A model generated the notes under the pieces. The model ran no database searches and was not told the DNA's origin. It saw only the letters and a program-made list of their open reading frames with translations. 64,000 bases of DNA from Cyclina sinensis (Eukaryota > Mollusca > Bivalvia > Venerida > Veneridae). Position numbers and translations under genes: made by a program. Below, one piece after another: positions 11,640-24,085 of this stretch (position 1 is its first letter; every line of letters starts with the position of its first letter). Where the stretch lies: NCBI GenBank assembly GCA_012932295.1, contig JAAONU010000001.1, forward strand, positions 42,815,134-42,879,133, written 5' to 3'.

Positions 11640-13255
11640 CAAACTTATTTATTCACCCTTTTCATAGGCTAAATTTTCAAGATTCATCTGGTTGTATTGG
11701 CGCCATAGCCGACTCATTCGCTAGAGTCGCTGGATAAACAAATGTGTTTACATGTGAGTTTAGGATCTCAGGAAGTGAAGTTTAACATTTCCTTATGCCA
11801 CTAGTGCCATTATCATTATCTAGAGCTGTCCTGACTCATATGACTGCTTGAGTATTCAAAAATTGACTTTTGCTAGTGGAGAACTGTGTTTAATTTTCAA
11901 ATTTTCCGTTGCCAAACTATGGCCTTCTGCAGTATAGATTGTTGAGATTGTTAATTTAAGTATCTATCCACACCATTGACCAGTTCGTATGAAGTGCAAG
12001 TATTTGAAATATCCGACATCATAGCTCTTTTTTCCATTAACTTTCACGCAGCTCATCAGATGAAGCCAAGACTCTTTCCTTTTTTCTTTCCTTCCCGTTT
12101 AGATTTATTTTACAAATCACATTCAACATCCGCAGTTGCACTAATTTTGCAGAATGGTTAGACAGCCGTTTTTTTCTGAATGTATGAGGATCTTATCATA
12201 TTCTCAGAATTTAAATGTTGACTAATAATTAACTGTCGCCATTTTAATATAGCAATTTTAGTTATCAAGATTAGCACAATGATTCTATCATGCCGAGCCT
12301 CGTCCTGAAGTTCTGCGAGTCACGTGATATTTATCAACACTAATGATATTCTTTATCGGGGAATAATTAAGTTATGAACTGATCGTCTGTAATAAGGGAG
12401 GCAACTCTTCCATTTACATCTGGGTTTTTTTCTTAGTCATCATAATCATTGTCATCACCACCATTTCCACACAATCATCATCAGTAACTTAAGAAACTTA
12501 TGGCAAGACCATATGCTACAAAAAATGTCGCGTCCTTTCATTTTGCGGTCATAAAATACCGATATTAAAAATCTAAGATTTATTTTGCGTATTTCGTAAA
12601 TTTTTGTAATACTTTCTCTACTGATTTTCTATGAAAGTAATATTTAGAGCTGGGAACAATATATACTAGGTCCCAGTTTAGAGCATAAACATTATCTTAC
12701 CGGAAAATGAAGCAAATTTTTACATTAAGAAAAAAATAAGGTATTATTTTATCAATAATGTCCATCTATTTAATCACATGTTACTGAGTTTGCTAGCCGA
12801 TTGAGATACTGTACGAGTACTTGCCGCGGAGAAATATAATATTGCTTTACTCAAAGAACACCTGAATAGAACAAAGAACATTAAGAAAACAACAAGGTAA
12901 ACTTAAGTGTACTATTTTCAAAAGACTACCACCACCAGCATGATTCTACAAAATACTAGACTGCTTTATTAATTCAGTCTGTAAAAGTTTACACATTGGA
13001 TATCAATTTTGTTACGCATCCGGAATGTGAAAACTATTGACTTCTTGAGTTGAAATAAAAGAAAAGGCAATTTTATTTTCCTTACACAATGATAACAGAA
13101 AGGTTGCAAGGGTTGAAGAAAAGCTAAAGATTTATTTTTTTATGCTAGAACATACATTGACTAACTAAGTAACATCGCCGGCTAATAACATAAACAATCA
13201 GCTACTCAATATATCTCTTAGAAGTTTAATTTTTATTATTATGTTTTTATTGTCA
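11640..13255. other. Intergenic DNA, nothing beyond simple sequence
   Basis: A short CAT/ATC-rich patch lies at about 12435-12487. Otherwise there is no repeat, exon or RNA feature. Confidence 0.4.
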
Positions 13256-13275
13256 TAATTATACTTTTTTGTTAT

Positions 13276-13323
13276 GATAATGATGATGATAATAATAATA
13301 ATGATAATAGTAATCATTATCAT
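13276..13323. repeat. (GAT/AAT)n microsatellite
   Basis: Runs of gat and aat triplets ('gatgatgataataataata') with interruptions. Confidence 0.85.
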
Positions 13324-13395
13324 ATTATATGGACTAACAGAGAAGAAAAAGTAGGTGCAGACCTTATAACGCGAATGAGTTAGTGTGCCGTGAAT

Positions 13396-13671
13396 CTAGT
13401 TAACTGGATGTGGTTCAAGGTTTAATTCATTAAAAATACTTCTTGGTGGCTTTTCTCCGCACACGAGTTGGTCGTGGCAAATTGTGCAAGCGCAGATATC
13501 TCCAAGTTTTGTGATAGTTTCAAGCAGTGGGTGATTGAAAATATACTGGGCAGAAATTTTACGGTCAGACGCACGGGAGTGTTCACACTGGTGTTTGTGT
13601 AGCATGAACTTCATTCCACTCGGTGGAGGGGGTCGTTTCATATGGTTTTCGTATACGAAACCACCTTTCAT
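13396..13671 (-). CDS. Repeated ORF with HxHxC and CxxC motifs, probably transposon-derived
   Basis: Ninety-one codons, starting MKGGFVYENHMKRP. The middle reads KFMLHKHQCEHSRASDRK; the C-terminal part has ICACTICHDQLVCGEKPP and ends near LNLEPHPVN. The Cys/His residues (HKHQCEH, then CxCxxCH) suggest a metal-binding module. The N-terminal 33 residues recur in the fragment at 5701-5835. The layout 'hydrophobic helix, about ten residues, CxxC' is reminiscent of regions upstream of the helicase in Helitron-type proteins, but that is a guess from memory. It may be a complete short gene, a terminal exon or a transposon fragment. Conservation between two copies is the main support. Confidence 0.45.
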   Translation of the reverse strand: MKGGFVYENHMKRPPPPSGMKFMLHKHQCEHSRASDRKISAQYIFNHPLLETITKLGDICACTICHDQLVCGEKPPRSIFNELNLEPHPVN

Positions 13672-13689
13672 TCATGAGGGTCCCGACTC

Positions 13690-14290
13690 TTGGCACCCAT
13701 GATGTTGGCCCTGACAGACTAAGTACCGACTTTATGCTTTCTGTAAGGATGCAAATGTTCCATGGTCAACTTTTTGTTATCATAAATTATTTCATAAACT
13801 TTATTATGATAAAACAACATAGTATATTTTTAACACTGTTGTGTCACATGATCAGATCATTTTCTCAATGAGAAGGAAAATCTTAAATTCTAAAAACACT
13901 CTTTTGTATTCTTAAATTAAAAAAGATCATTTATTCATGGCACAATTCTTGTAACATGCACCAGTCTATTTGAATAATATTTGTTCAGCAGTTGTATGTA
14001 TTGACTTCTGCCTGATCATTAAGAGTTTGGTCTGGTCACGTGATTCCACATACGTTTAAGCATTTCAGTAGTTTATTGCGTAATTTAATTAGTAAAAAAG
14101 ATCCAATACAGTCTTTTTTATCTTATAGGTTTTTTTCGGTCGACTACAGGAAGGGACATGGCTTCAATGTTGGTGGCTATTCATTACAAACACACGCAAA
14201 AGGTAGACTCTTTGGTAAATTATTTGTACATTTTCATCTCTGCAGTTTTTAAGAAGCTTTAATTAAAAAGTACGCCAGTTTAACATTTAA
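13690..14290. other. Intergenic DNA, nothing recognised
   Basis: Open frames at 13623-13871 and 14040-14252 lack support; the first is largely antisense to the - strand frame at 13396-13671. Confidence 0.4.
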
Positions 14291-14297
14291 TGGAAAA

Positions 14298-14412
14298 TGC
14301 AAAAAAAGCTACAAAAAACAACAACAAAAAAAACAAACAAACAAACAAATAGTCAAACAAACAAAACAAACGAATAATAAAAAAGGACAGACCTAACAAA
14401 CAAAAACAACAA
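14298..14412. repeat. A/C-rich simple sequence (AAAC)n
   Basis: Runs of 'aaacaaac' and related A/C words over about 110 bp, with almost no G or T on this strand apart from short interruptions. Confidence 0.85.
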
Positions 14413-14664
14413 CCAAATATACTATGTTTGCCGATCATTTAAAGTCAGAATATCTTACTCTTCGTGCGAATCGTGCCCCGTACATGCCCGGTTACAAATG
14501 TTCTTGTTAAATTAACATATAAATGTGGGGCAGCTCTTTTTTGAATATCCAAACATATCATTTTGTGATAATGTAGTTTTTTAATCATGTTAATGTATTT
14601 AGAAATACATGAATATTTATTTGCCGTGCACTTGTATTTCCATATATATAGTAGTATAGACATA

Positions 14665-15160
14665 TAGTAGTCGCACTGTCCGTCCGTTATTCCGTCCGTC
14701 CGTTCGTTCGTCCGTCCAATCTTCTGTGCGCGACTCCTCGTACAATTCTCATTTGACTTTCATTAGACTTTCACACAATTATCATTAAGTGCCGTAGTGC
14801 ATATACTTCGGCTTTTGTCCCTATGCGATTTTCACCAAATGTTTACAGAATGATCATTATGAAGTGCATCAATTATTTTTGGCAGGGTTATTGCCCTTTG
14901 TTTAATTTTTGATATTGCTTCTGTGCACAAGTCCTCTTGCATTTTGTCATGCAATATTCACCAATCTTTCACAGAATGAAAATTATTAAGTGCCACAGCG
15001 CATATTCTCAGAATTTTGCGATTCGATCTTTCTTTGGCGGAGTTATTGCCCTTTGTTTTATTTTACTTAATATTGCTTTTGTGCAGAACTCCTTAAATTT
15101 TATAATTGATCTATATTTTCGCCTATGGTTTCAACTGGAGCATAAAAAATCCAAAAGTTG
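14665..15160 (+). repeat. CCGT-headed bivalve-type repeat element
   Basis: The head at 14677-14720 is a string of CCGT/TCGT words. The body has two or three related units sharing 'ttcacacaat.atcattaagtgc', 'gcatat.ttc..cattttg' and 'gttattgccctttgttt' (near 14770, 14850 and 14965). The open frame at 14937-15161 is a translation of this repeat and is not a gene. Confidence 0.65.
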
Positions 15161-15389
15161 AAAGGTAAGACATATAATAGTCTTACCCCAGGACGTATAG
15201 GTAGTTTGTTCAGTTCAAAGAGTGCAATTTTGGCACAAATGATCAAGGAAACATTAAGTTATAAGCTATCATGACGTAGTCTATTGCCATGTTTCGGAGG
15301 CATTCGTGTCTGTGACACATTTCTTTATTATTTATACCGCTGTAATGTTAATTTCACTTAGATTTTTTTAAGCTGTTCCAGTATATGTC

Positions 15390-16490
15390 ACAGGTCACAG
15401 GAGCTAAAAATAGATTTTAAAAGTGAAAAATTAAAAAAATCCTCTTCTCTGAAACCGCAAGGCCTAGAGCTAAGATATTTGGTATGAAGCATTGTCTAGT
15501 AGACCACTATCAAGTTAGTTCAAGTCATGGCCCCATTGTCTAAACTGGCTTCGCCGCTGCGGCCACATTATTTTACATAGGCTTAAAACCTTAAAAATCT
15601 TGTCAGTAACTACAAGTGTTAAGATATTTGATGTGTGACATGGCCTTGTAGACCTCTACCAGTTTTGTTCAAATCTTGGTCCTGCCCCTGGGTTTACCAT
15701 GCGTAAAAATAGACTTTCAACTTTCCGTCATAGCGTCTTTATTCACTGATAGATGTCTTAGTTTTTTAGTAAATAGGCACCTTGCATGAATCTCTGCCAT
15801 TCACTGGGATCAAGGTCAAGTTCATCAAGGCTAAAAATAGATTTATAGAGTCTTTAATATTGACCGATACCTCAGATATTTGTATGTCGGTAACTTGCAA
15901 GGACGCCTACACCTGGGTGTGGTTAGAGGTCACTGAGGTCAATGTCGAGGTCATTGAAGCTAAAAATAGATTTTCTGTTTTTTGTCAGCATTTATTTATT
16001 GATTGATATTTTAGATAGTCCTTACATGAACCTCTTCCATTAACTGTGGTCAAGGTCAGCAAAGATAAATTTTAAGATTTTTCTACTTTTCCTCATAGAG
16101 CCTTCAGTAATGACCAATATATTAGATATTTAGTATGAAGGTTCTTTGCATGGACTTTCACCATTAGGTCACTGTGTCAAGGTCCAGGCCACTGGAGCTT
16201 ATACTAGTTTTTCCTATTTTTTGTCATGGACCATTATTTTTTACCGATATTTCAGGTGTTTGGTTTATAGGCATCTTTGATGAACTTTTACTATTCAATG
16301 CCGACAATGTCACAAAGCCTAAAAAAGATTTTTCGACTTTTTGTTATGGAGCCTTCATTTATTGTCCGATATCTTAGATACTTTGTATGTTAGTACTTTG
16401 CTTAGACCTTTACCATTGGGTGGTGTTTGAGATAACTGGGGTCAATGTCAAAGGCTCAGAGGCTATTTTTTCTACCTTATGTCACAGTAC
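15390..16490 (+). repeat. Tandem diverged units with 'GGTCAAGGTC' and 'CTAAAAATAGATTT'
   Basis: Roughly 150-170 bp units recur to about 16470. Marks are 'aggtcac..gagctaaaaatag' (15394, 15825, 15955), 'tcatagagccttcatttat..' and 'gatattt.ggtat'. The first part (15440-15700) resembles the 'cttgtctgaaaccacaaggcc' units of 17301-19085; the rest is the second unit type found at the end of that element. Confidence 0.65.
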
Positions 16491-16499
16491 TATACTCCT

Positions 16500-17295
16500 A
16501 TTAGATTCAATTTTAACAAAACTTATACAAAACATTTATTGACAAAAGTGTCCTATTCAATAACGAAGCATGTGCTCCCAAAGTTGACGTCAAAGGTGCT
16601 TGAAACTTGGTGGATGTTGCTATTCTGAACAGCCAGACTGTTTTTAGGTCCAAAACTTTAACTTGCATGGATTAAATTCGATTTAACCTCACACAATCGT
16701 TCTTCAGAGCTGAAGGGTGTTTCTCGAGCCATCTGTCTGTCTGTCTGTAAGAAACTGTATTGCAAAAGCATAAGAGCCACTGAGACTAAGCTTCGTACAA
16801 ATTGTTAACAGTACATCTTAAGTTGAAATGCTCTTGATTAATGGTAAGTAATAAGTTTGACATGTCTTTTGCTGCTTGATGTATTATAAATTTTCTAAAT
16901 TTTAGAAAGAATCTGCCTCTTGCATTTGAATTGGTAAGGAATATTCATGCATTTTATATTATTCATATCAGTTTAATAATGGAAAGAAATTATTTTAGGT
17001 TGGTGAGACAGTCAATGATTGGATTAGCCTCTACCAGTGTATTTCTACTGTTGGAGACGGCTGTCTGTCACTTAAAGGTGAACACGACTATTAACATGCC
17101 TGAAACGTGCAAGACAAAAGAATATTTAAAACATTCTATTTGCAGTAATCACCCCCTTTCCCACCTTTTCCAAGAGCCACACCCTAAAACTTGGAGCATT
17201 CCATTTCATTAAAAATCATAAGAATATGAATGCTGTTGAACGAGTATTTTATCAGATTACATGGTGAAAGTAAAAACAAATGTACAGTTATCTGA
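16500..17295. other. Intergenic DNA, nothing firm
   Basis: A (CTGT)n patch at 16733-16748 may be the decayed head of another element. The open frame at 16931-17212 has no support. Confidence 0.35.
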
Positions 17296-17300
17296 ACTTT

Positions 17301-19085
17301 TTAGCTCACCTGAGGACAATGTCCTCAAGGTGAACTTTTGTGATGGCCCATTGTCCGTCGTCCATCGTCCGTCCGTCCGTGCGTGCGTCAACAATTTCTT
17401 TAAACAACTTCTCCTCCTAAACCACTTGGCCAAATTTATTGAAACTTTGCAGGAATGTTCCTTGCATAAAGCTCTACCAAAGTTTTTCAAAGAATTCAAT
17501 TCCATTAAGAACTCTGGTTGCTATGGCAACTTAAAGTAAAAAGTTTGAAAATCTTCTTGTCTCAAACCACAAGGCACTGAGCCTTAAGATTTCGTATGTA
17601 GCATTATCATGTGAACCTCTACCAAGTTTGTTCAAATTATGCCCCTGGGGTCAAATTTGGTCCCGCCCTGGGGGTCAACTTATTAAACATAGTGAAACTT
17701 TAAAAATCTTCTTGTCTGAAACCACAAGGACCTTAGCCTTCAGATTTTGTATGTAGCATGTCTTGTGGACCTCTACCAAGTTTGTTCAAATTATACCCCT
17801 AGGGTCAAATTTTGCCCCGCCCCAGGGGTCGATTGATTTTACACAGGGAAAACTTTGAAGATCTTCTTGTCTGAAACCACAGGGCCTAGAGCTTAGATAT
17901 TTGGCATTTAGCAACCTCTAATGGAACTCTACAAAAATTGTTCAAATTATTTCCCTGGGGTCAAAATTGGCCCCGCCTCAGGGGTCACTTCATTTTACAT
18001 AGACTTGTATAGGAAATCTTTAAAAATCTTCTTCTCAGAAACCACAATGCCTACAGCTTAGATATTTGGTATGTAGCATTGTCTAGTAGATGTCTACCAA
18101 GTTTATTCAAATTATGTCCCCTGGGTCAAAATTGGCCAAGCCCCAGAGTTCTCTTGGTTTACATATAGTTATACAGGAAAAACATGAAAAATCATTTTTC
18201 TCCCAAACTAATAGTACTAGACCTTAGATATTTGGTGTGGAGTATTGTGTAGAGAACCTTTACCAGTATTGTTTATATGTTGGCCTCGGGGTCAAAATTG
18301 GCCCCGTCCCGGGGGCCCTTAATATGTAAAAAGGCAATCTTTAAAAATCTTCTTACTCGAAACCTCAATGCCTACAGCTTAGATATTTGGTATGTAGCAT
18401 TGTCTAGAGGATGTCTACCATGTTTGTTCAAATTATGTTCCCTGGGTCAAAATTGGCCACGCCCCAGGTTTACATAGATTTATATAGGAAAAACATGAAA
18501 AATAATTTTTCTCCAAAACAAATAAGTCTAGACCTTAGATATTTGGTGTTGAGTATTGTGTAAAGAACCTTTACCAATATTGTTTAAATGTTGGCCCGGG
18601 GGCAAAATTTGCCCCGCCCCGGGGGCCCTTGAAATGTAAAAAAGGAAATCTTTAAAAATCTTCTTGTCTGAAACCACAAGGCCTAGAATTTTAAAATTTG
18701 GCATGAGGCAAGCTTTATCAAGCTTTTTCAAATTATTAGATTAGGTTAAAGGTCACGGAGGCTAAAAATAGATTTATCTACTGTACCTTATATAGCGCCT
18801 TCATTTATAGATCAATATTTTTGATATTCAGTATATAGGTTCTTTGCATAGACCTCTACCCATAACTAGGGTTTGAGGTCACTGGGCCAAGGTCAAGGTC
18901 ACCATAGCTTATAATAGATATATCTACTTTCTGTCATAGGGCCTTTATTTATTGACTGATATTTTACATATTTGGTTTGTAGGCACTTAAATATTTTCAT
19001 TTAGAAAATGAAATACTGCTTAACAGCAAACCTACAGCCAAAGTACTCAAGTGAGCGATCCAGGGCCATCATGGCCCTCTTGTAT
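17301..19085 (+). mobile_element. 1.8-kb non-autonomous element with imperfect terminal inverted repeats
   Basis: Starts 'ttagctcacctgagg' and ends 'tactcaagtgagcgatcc' followed by a small 'agggccatcatggccct' palindrome. AGCTCACCTGA is mirrored by TCAAGTGAGCG. A CCGT/GTGC head lies at 17347-17387. At least eight 150-165 bp units follow, each with 'aaaatcttcttgtctgaaac', 'cttagatatttggtatgtag', 'taccaagtttgttcaaatta' and 'ggtcaaaattggccccgcc'. From about 18740 the units switch to the 'ctaaaaatagattt' type. There are no real ORFs. Confidence 0.75.
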
Positions 19086-19429
19086 AAAATTGTTACTGTA
19101 CAGTATTTAGGTTGAATGCGATTTATTACAAGGGGATGGAATTGTATAATTCTAATCTATAGAAAACTTTATAACACGTTAAATGAATCTTCCTTGAAAA
19201 AAAAACAACAACAGCAGTAGTAATGATAAACATATCGAAGTTAAATTTTCTAATGTTATAGACAGTAAAAGAGAATGAAGTAACAAAAACATATTTTTTT
19301 CATGAATTATTAGCTAGCAAATCTGGAAACTTAGGCATTGTTAGGTTTTCATGAAAAAGTGATTTTTTATTATTCATCGAGGAATTTAAATGAATTGTAA
19401 TTGTACAAAGTGAAAATATAATTCTTGAT

Positions 19430-19740
19430 AATAATAATAACATTAATTATAATAGTAATAATAATAATAATGAGCGATAAAATAATAATATTACTAATAT
19501 TATGAGATAGTAATAAAATAAAATAAAGATAAATAATCAGTATAAAAGAACAACAGATAAATTATAAGAATAATAATAATAATAATAGAATTAAAATGAA
19601 TAATTAATTATAAAAATGAAAATGATGACATTGATGATGATTAATAATAACGGTGTTGATAATTATTATGATGATATCAAAAATAATAATAATGGCAATA
19701 ATGATTTTAAATGAAGACTTATAATTATTCATGATGATAG
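19430..19740. repeat. (AAT)n-rich degenerate microsatellite
   Basis: Dense 'aataataataat' runs with GAT interruptions. Looser AAT/ATG-rich sequence extends to about 19930. Confidence 0.8.
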
Positions 19741-20029
19741 CAAATGTTATGAATAATTATGAAAAGGAAATGCCAGTGATGATTTTTATCACAAAGGTTT
19801 TAAAAATGAAAAAAATAGGTTATTTGGAATAAAAGAAGTAAATGTTATGAATGATTTTTAAGAAGAAAATGGCAATGATTTAATTAATGCAGCTACTATA
19901 AATAATAATTATTTTAGAATATTTGGTACTAATTAAAGCACAATTTGAAATGAGAAGAAAAGAAGCCGCAGCGGAGGACGTGAAGTCGTGAACGTGATGC
20001 AAGTGTCATGATGGCTTACATGACCTTGA

Positions 20030-21670
20030 TTTCGTGACATTTTTCAATGTTTGTAATGGTTTTGTTGGTTGCTGTGCCTGGTTGTTGACAGTCGTGGTAC
20101 TTTGACGGTGCTTTGGTTCATTTTTTGATGATTAAGTCGTTAGATAATCAGGGTGTTATTATTGTATTTGTAGCCTTGGTGTCGTGACTTTTTTTGCTCT
20201 TTGAGTTTTGATGTTTTTCAAGGTAATAATTTTGTGAGGTTATTAATTAACTTATAATTTTGAGGTTCTTAGACATCATTGTGTCTTGATGGTCTTGACA
20301 CCCGTGGTGGTTTAATTCTTAAGATGACGTGATTGTCTTTGTGGTTGGTGAATACTGATTGTTTTTATGTTTCCATGATCGTTTTGTCTTGATGGTTGCT
20401 GTGTCGTGATACTTTTACAAGCGTCTTGTTTTGATGGTCATAGCGTCGTATTGGTATTTGATGTTGTAGTGTTTCGGTGGTCTTGGTGTTGTTAAGATCC
20501 TGTTTGGTATTGACGTCAAGGTTGTCTCACTGGTCATTTAGATTCGATGGTCATGTTGCCAGATAAGTCGCAGTGTATTGACAGTCTTGGTTGTTCAGAT
20601 TGCCGTGGCGTTGCGTCACTCCTTTTGGATGTGATTTAGTTATGGTATTTTTTAGTTGTACTGTTGTCGTTTTTCTATGACCATGCTGACGTCTACGTCT
20701 TGGTTGTCTTGAAAATTTTATGGTCATTATGACGTATGTTTTGATGGTCGTAGAGTTTGTAACGCCATGGTGACGTCAAAGTTTGTGTGGTCTTTGTCTG
20801 GCATATTGGTCCTGGTGGTCATGTTTGTTACCATTGTCTTGGTGGTCATAGCGTTCTAGTGCTCGATGTCTTGGTGGTCTTGGTGTTTTTGTGGCTATTT
20901 TTTGGTAGCTGTTTGAAGTGTTAACCTTGACGGCCGTGTTTGTTACCGTCTTGTTGTCTGCTGTTTGAAGGTTGTGATTTCTTGGTATTGTTTTTAGTTG
21001 TCATGGTGTCTTTGTAGACGTGGTGTCTTAGTAGTCATGGGGTTTTTAATGGTCGTGCTGTCTTAATGGTCATGTTGTTTTGGTAGCCTTTGGATTCTTT
21101 GGGCATTGTGACGTTTTAGTCATGGTGGTTGTGGCTTGACTTATTAATCTTGGTTGTCCTGTATTATGCCGACTTGTTGTCTTATTGGTCTTAAGTTAAG
21201 ATTATGTTTTTTTTTGGGTGGTCTTATATTTTGGTGGTCTTTGTATCTTTGAGGTTATCGTGCTGTCTCCATGGTCATTGTGTCTTACGAGTCATGGTGT
21301 TTTGGTGGTCATGTTGTTTTGAAGGTTGTGGTTTCTAGGTGGTCTTAGTGTTTTGGTGGTCAAGATTTCTTACTTGTCCAGGTGTCTTGAAGGACATGGT
21401 GTTTAGGTAGTCGTGGTGTATTTGTGGCCATTGTGACGTATAACTCTTGGTGGTAGCTGTTTGACATATAAATCTCGGTGGTCTTGTTTTTTACCGTCTT
21501 GTAGTGGTATTGGTTTTGGTGGTCGTGGTGTCTTGGTTGCCATGGTGTTCTGGTAGTAATGGTGTTTTGTGGTTATAGTGCCTTTGTTGTTGTTTTTCTT
21601 CTATAGACATTGTGACGCATGAGTCATGGTGATAGTAGTTGGCGTTTTAATCTTGGTAGTCAGTCATGGT
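20030..21670. repeat. 1.6-kb TG-rich degenerate minisatellite
   Basis: Endless variants of 'tggtggtcatggtgtcttgg' dominate the segment, so one strand is almost all T and G and the other almost all A and C. The phrase units are about 10 bp ('gtggtcatgg', 'tgtcttggtg') and combine into roughly 20-bp periods. Frames are closed throughout. The boundary at about 21670 is abrupt. Confidence 0.75.
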
Positions 21671-21679
21671 GTTCAAATT

Positions 21680-22235
21680 TCAGGATTCGATTGGTGTTAA
21701 TAGGTGGGACTTTCTAAACAATTATAAAAAACGGGTTGCAGAGAGTCTGAGGCGGAATGTAAACACTTATATAATATCAAAAAATACTTTATCTTTCCAG
21801 ATAAATACATCCTTTACCGGCTTTCCTTCTATAATTGCAGATAAGACGTTGTACTGTTCTCAACGTGTTTCGTTTATTTCAACACACATCGATTACACAA
21901 GGAATTGTTTATGCACATGTATACCAATACTCATATCTGATGTGTTGTTTAGATGTATTTCCTTCACCTAACCGGCGACATATTCCTACCAGGACATTTT
22001 CCATTATCTAAAACTTAATGAAAAGTAAACAAGGCGAGCTGTTTGAATAGCAAATATCAATCTAATGACCTGTACCTCATTTGTGAGTTCAGTAAACCAT
22101 ATCATGATGCGAGTCACGTAGGGGGAATTCTACTGCTTGAAAATATATCTAATCTACTTTTTGTCTTTTATCGTACCGAGTATGAAGTTACTGTTTCCAA
22201 AGAAATTGTATGACACATCTACAGTTGTTTTCTGC
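21680..22235. other. Unique intergenic DNA, nothing recognised
   Basis: One open frame (21666-21971) begins inside the satellite and shows no family resemblance. Confidence 0.35.
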
Positions 22236-22239
22236 TATT

Positions 22240-22287
22240 ATAATTAATTAACAAGAGCCATGTTAGATATGCCCCCCTGCCCCCCCC

Positions 22288-22318
<31 letters not shown>

Positions 22319-23400
22319 ACAATTTCCTCCCGCCGGAGCAAAGTTGCCAATGGTTGCAAAGAGAGAAGGTTTCTTTGAAAATAAGCCAATCCATGTTATG
22401 GTACCGGCATATTGCATATCTGCGTAAAGTACTCTGTCATTGGATGAAATATCAACTAAATCCCTGAAATAGGTTTTGAGTTGTGTTTGAGATATATTCA
22501 TTAAGATATTATAAAGGGGCATAATTCAATAATAAGTCAATATAGGGTTATGGCTTGAAGACACTGCACTTTCCCTGGATGTCCTTTATCTCTATATACA
22601 GTAACGAATATTCCTTTCACGACTTTTCGAGTTATCCTGCAGTAAAGCATATAAAAAGGAAATAATTTCAGAATTAGACAAGTAGAGTTATACCCATTAT
22701 ATAGTTCTTTTCAATGCCCTCTATTTATTGCATGAAGTTTCAACAAATTCCTATCAACATTTATAGAGCAAAGATGTGGACAAAAGTATTGCTAGAAGGC
22801 TGAAAACAAAGGGAGACAATATAAAAAGGTAAAAACCGAGGTTATGGTTTTTGCATAATGAACTTCTATTCAGTATCGTCCATCATGTGTGAAATATCAA
22901 CTGAATCATTTGTAAGTTTTAGAGCTTTGCTATGGACAAGAATTGAAAAATATAATAAAGGGAGATCATTCAAAATAGAAGCAATAGAGAGATTGAATGG
23001 TTCTTGCACACTGCACTTCCTCTATGTGTTCTCTATCAGTGTGTGAAACATCTCGAAATCCCTGTTATAGTTTTCAAGTTACACTGCAGACAAGCATTTA
23101 CAAAACAACAAAGTGAGATTATTAAAACGTGACAAGACAGAGTTATGGTTCTTGCATATGAAATATCAACTGAATAAAAGCTACGGTTCTTAGACACGGC
23201 ACTTCCCCATCATTCTCTACAATAAATGAATTCCCTGTAATACTTTTGGAGTTTTCCTCCGGACGAGCAAAGATATCACAAGCATGACAGATCATAGTAA
23301 AGTGATATCATTCAAAATAGAAAGAAGTCAGAGTTGTGGTTCTTGCATACTGTTCTTCATCAGTGTGTCAATATTAACTGAATCACCCCTAAGTATAAGA
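22240..23400 (+). repeat. Diverged 150-170 bp tandem units ('gttatggttcttgca')
   Basis: Marks recur near 22545, 22690, 22850, 23000, 23145 and 23335: 'gagttatggttcttgcata', 'actgcacttcc', 'gaaatatcaactgaatc', 'gagttatcctgca.ac' and 'aaagggaga.cattcaaaa'. This is a decayed repeat element. Open frames at 22858-23046 and 23328-23615 are within it or at its edge and are not genes. Confidence 0.65.
22280..22321. repeat. C25 homopolymer followed by (CA)n
   Basis: Twenty-five C residues (22280-22304) run directly into about nine CA repeats. An opposing open frame (22244-22522 -) reads poly-Gly through it and is not a gene. Confidence 0.95.
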
Positions 23401-23834
23401 ATGTCAAAAAGTAAATTGAAAAAGTCATACATAGCTGTTTGCATCATTTTAACTATGTGATTGTTATCGGTTGTGATAAAAGTACATTTTATTTTAAGTA
23501 ATGCAGAACAGCTGAAAAATACAGCATATCTTTTGGAAAAAAGTATTTTTCTGGTAGAAGAAGCAAAGTGAAACGTACCAGCTATGAAATATATAAGGGG
23601 TGGGAGGTTTGACAATAAATGATAATAGAATGCATGTCTTCATAAGTGAGATACAATACAATAAAGTTCCGCTATTCAGACCAAAATAATGCAAAAGAAA
23701 AAAACAAACATCAATTTTAAAGAGCCAACGTCTTTAATTTAGAATAAGAAAGGTCCGCTTAAAGACTGATTCGTTATCAAGGCCACTTTTTAACGGGTCT
23801 AATTAGACGAACTTAAGTAAAAGTGTTACACCCT

Positions 23835-24085
23835 TACACTTATAGCCATGAATTCAAAGGACGATAAATCTCAACAGAAAAAAGGCAATAAGAATTGTAT
23901 CGCTTTACATATGACGTCATCACTTTGAAAAGAAATACGTGCAGGGTGACTTAAAAACGATAGTAAAAGTTGTGTTATCTTACACTAGGCGTTATAATTT
24001 CAAAGGTAAATAAATCCTTACTGGCTGAAAAAATAGAGGTGTGTCCCTTTACATATGAAGTCATTACTTTCAAGGGAAATGAAAA
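23835..24085 (+). repeat. Two diverged direct repeats of about 140 bp
   Basis: 'acactta' ... 'atttcaaaggtaaataaatc' ... 'ctttacatatgacgtcatca' is found at 23835-23935 and again at 23978-24085. The open frame 23970-24281 begins in the second copy and is not convincing as a gene. Confidence 0.5.

Noticed and set aside
17257..17539. Opposing ORFs of 82 and 92 codons
   Set aside because: They lie in the head of the 17301-19085 repeat element and translate its CCGT and unit sequence.
22244..22522. 92-codon - strand ORF with poly-Gly
   Set aside because: The Gly run is the poly(C) tract and the rest is repeat sequence.
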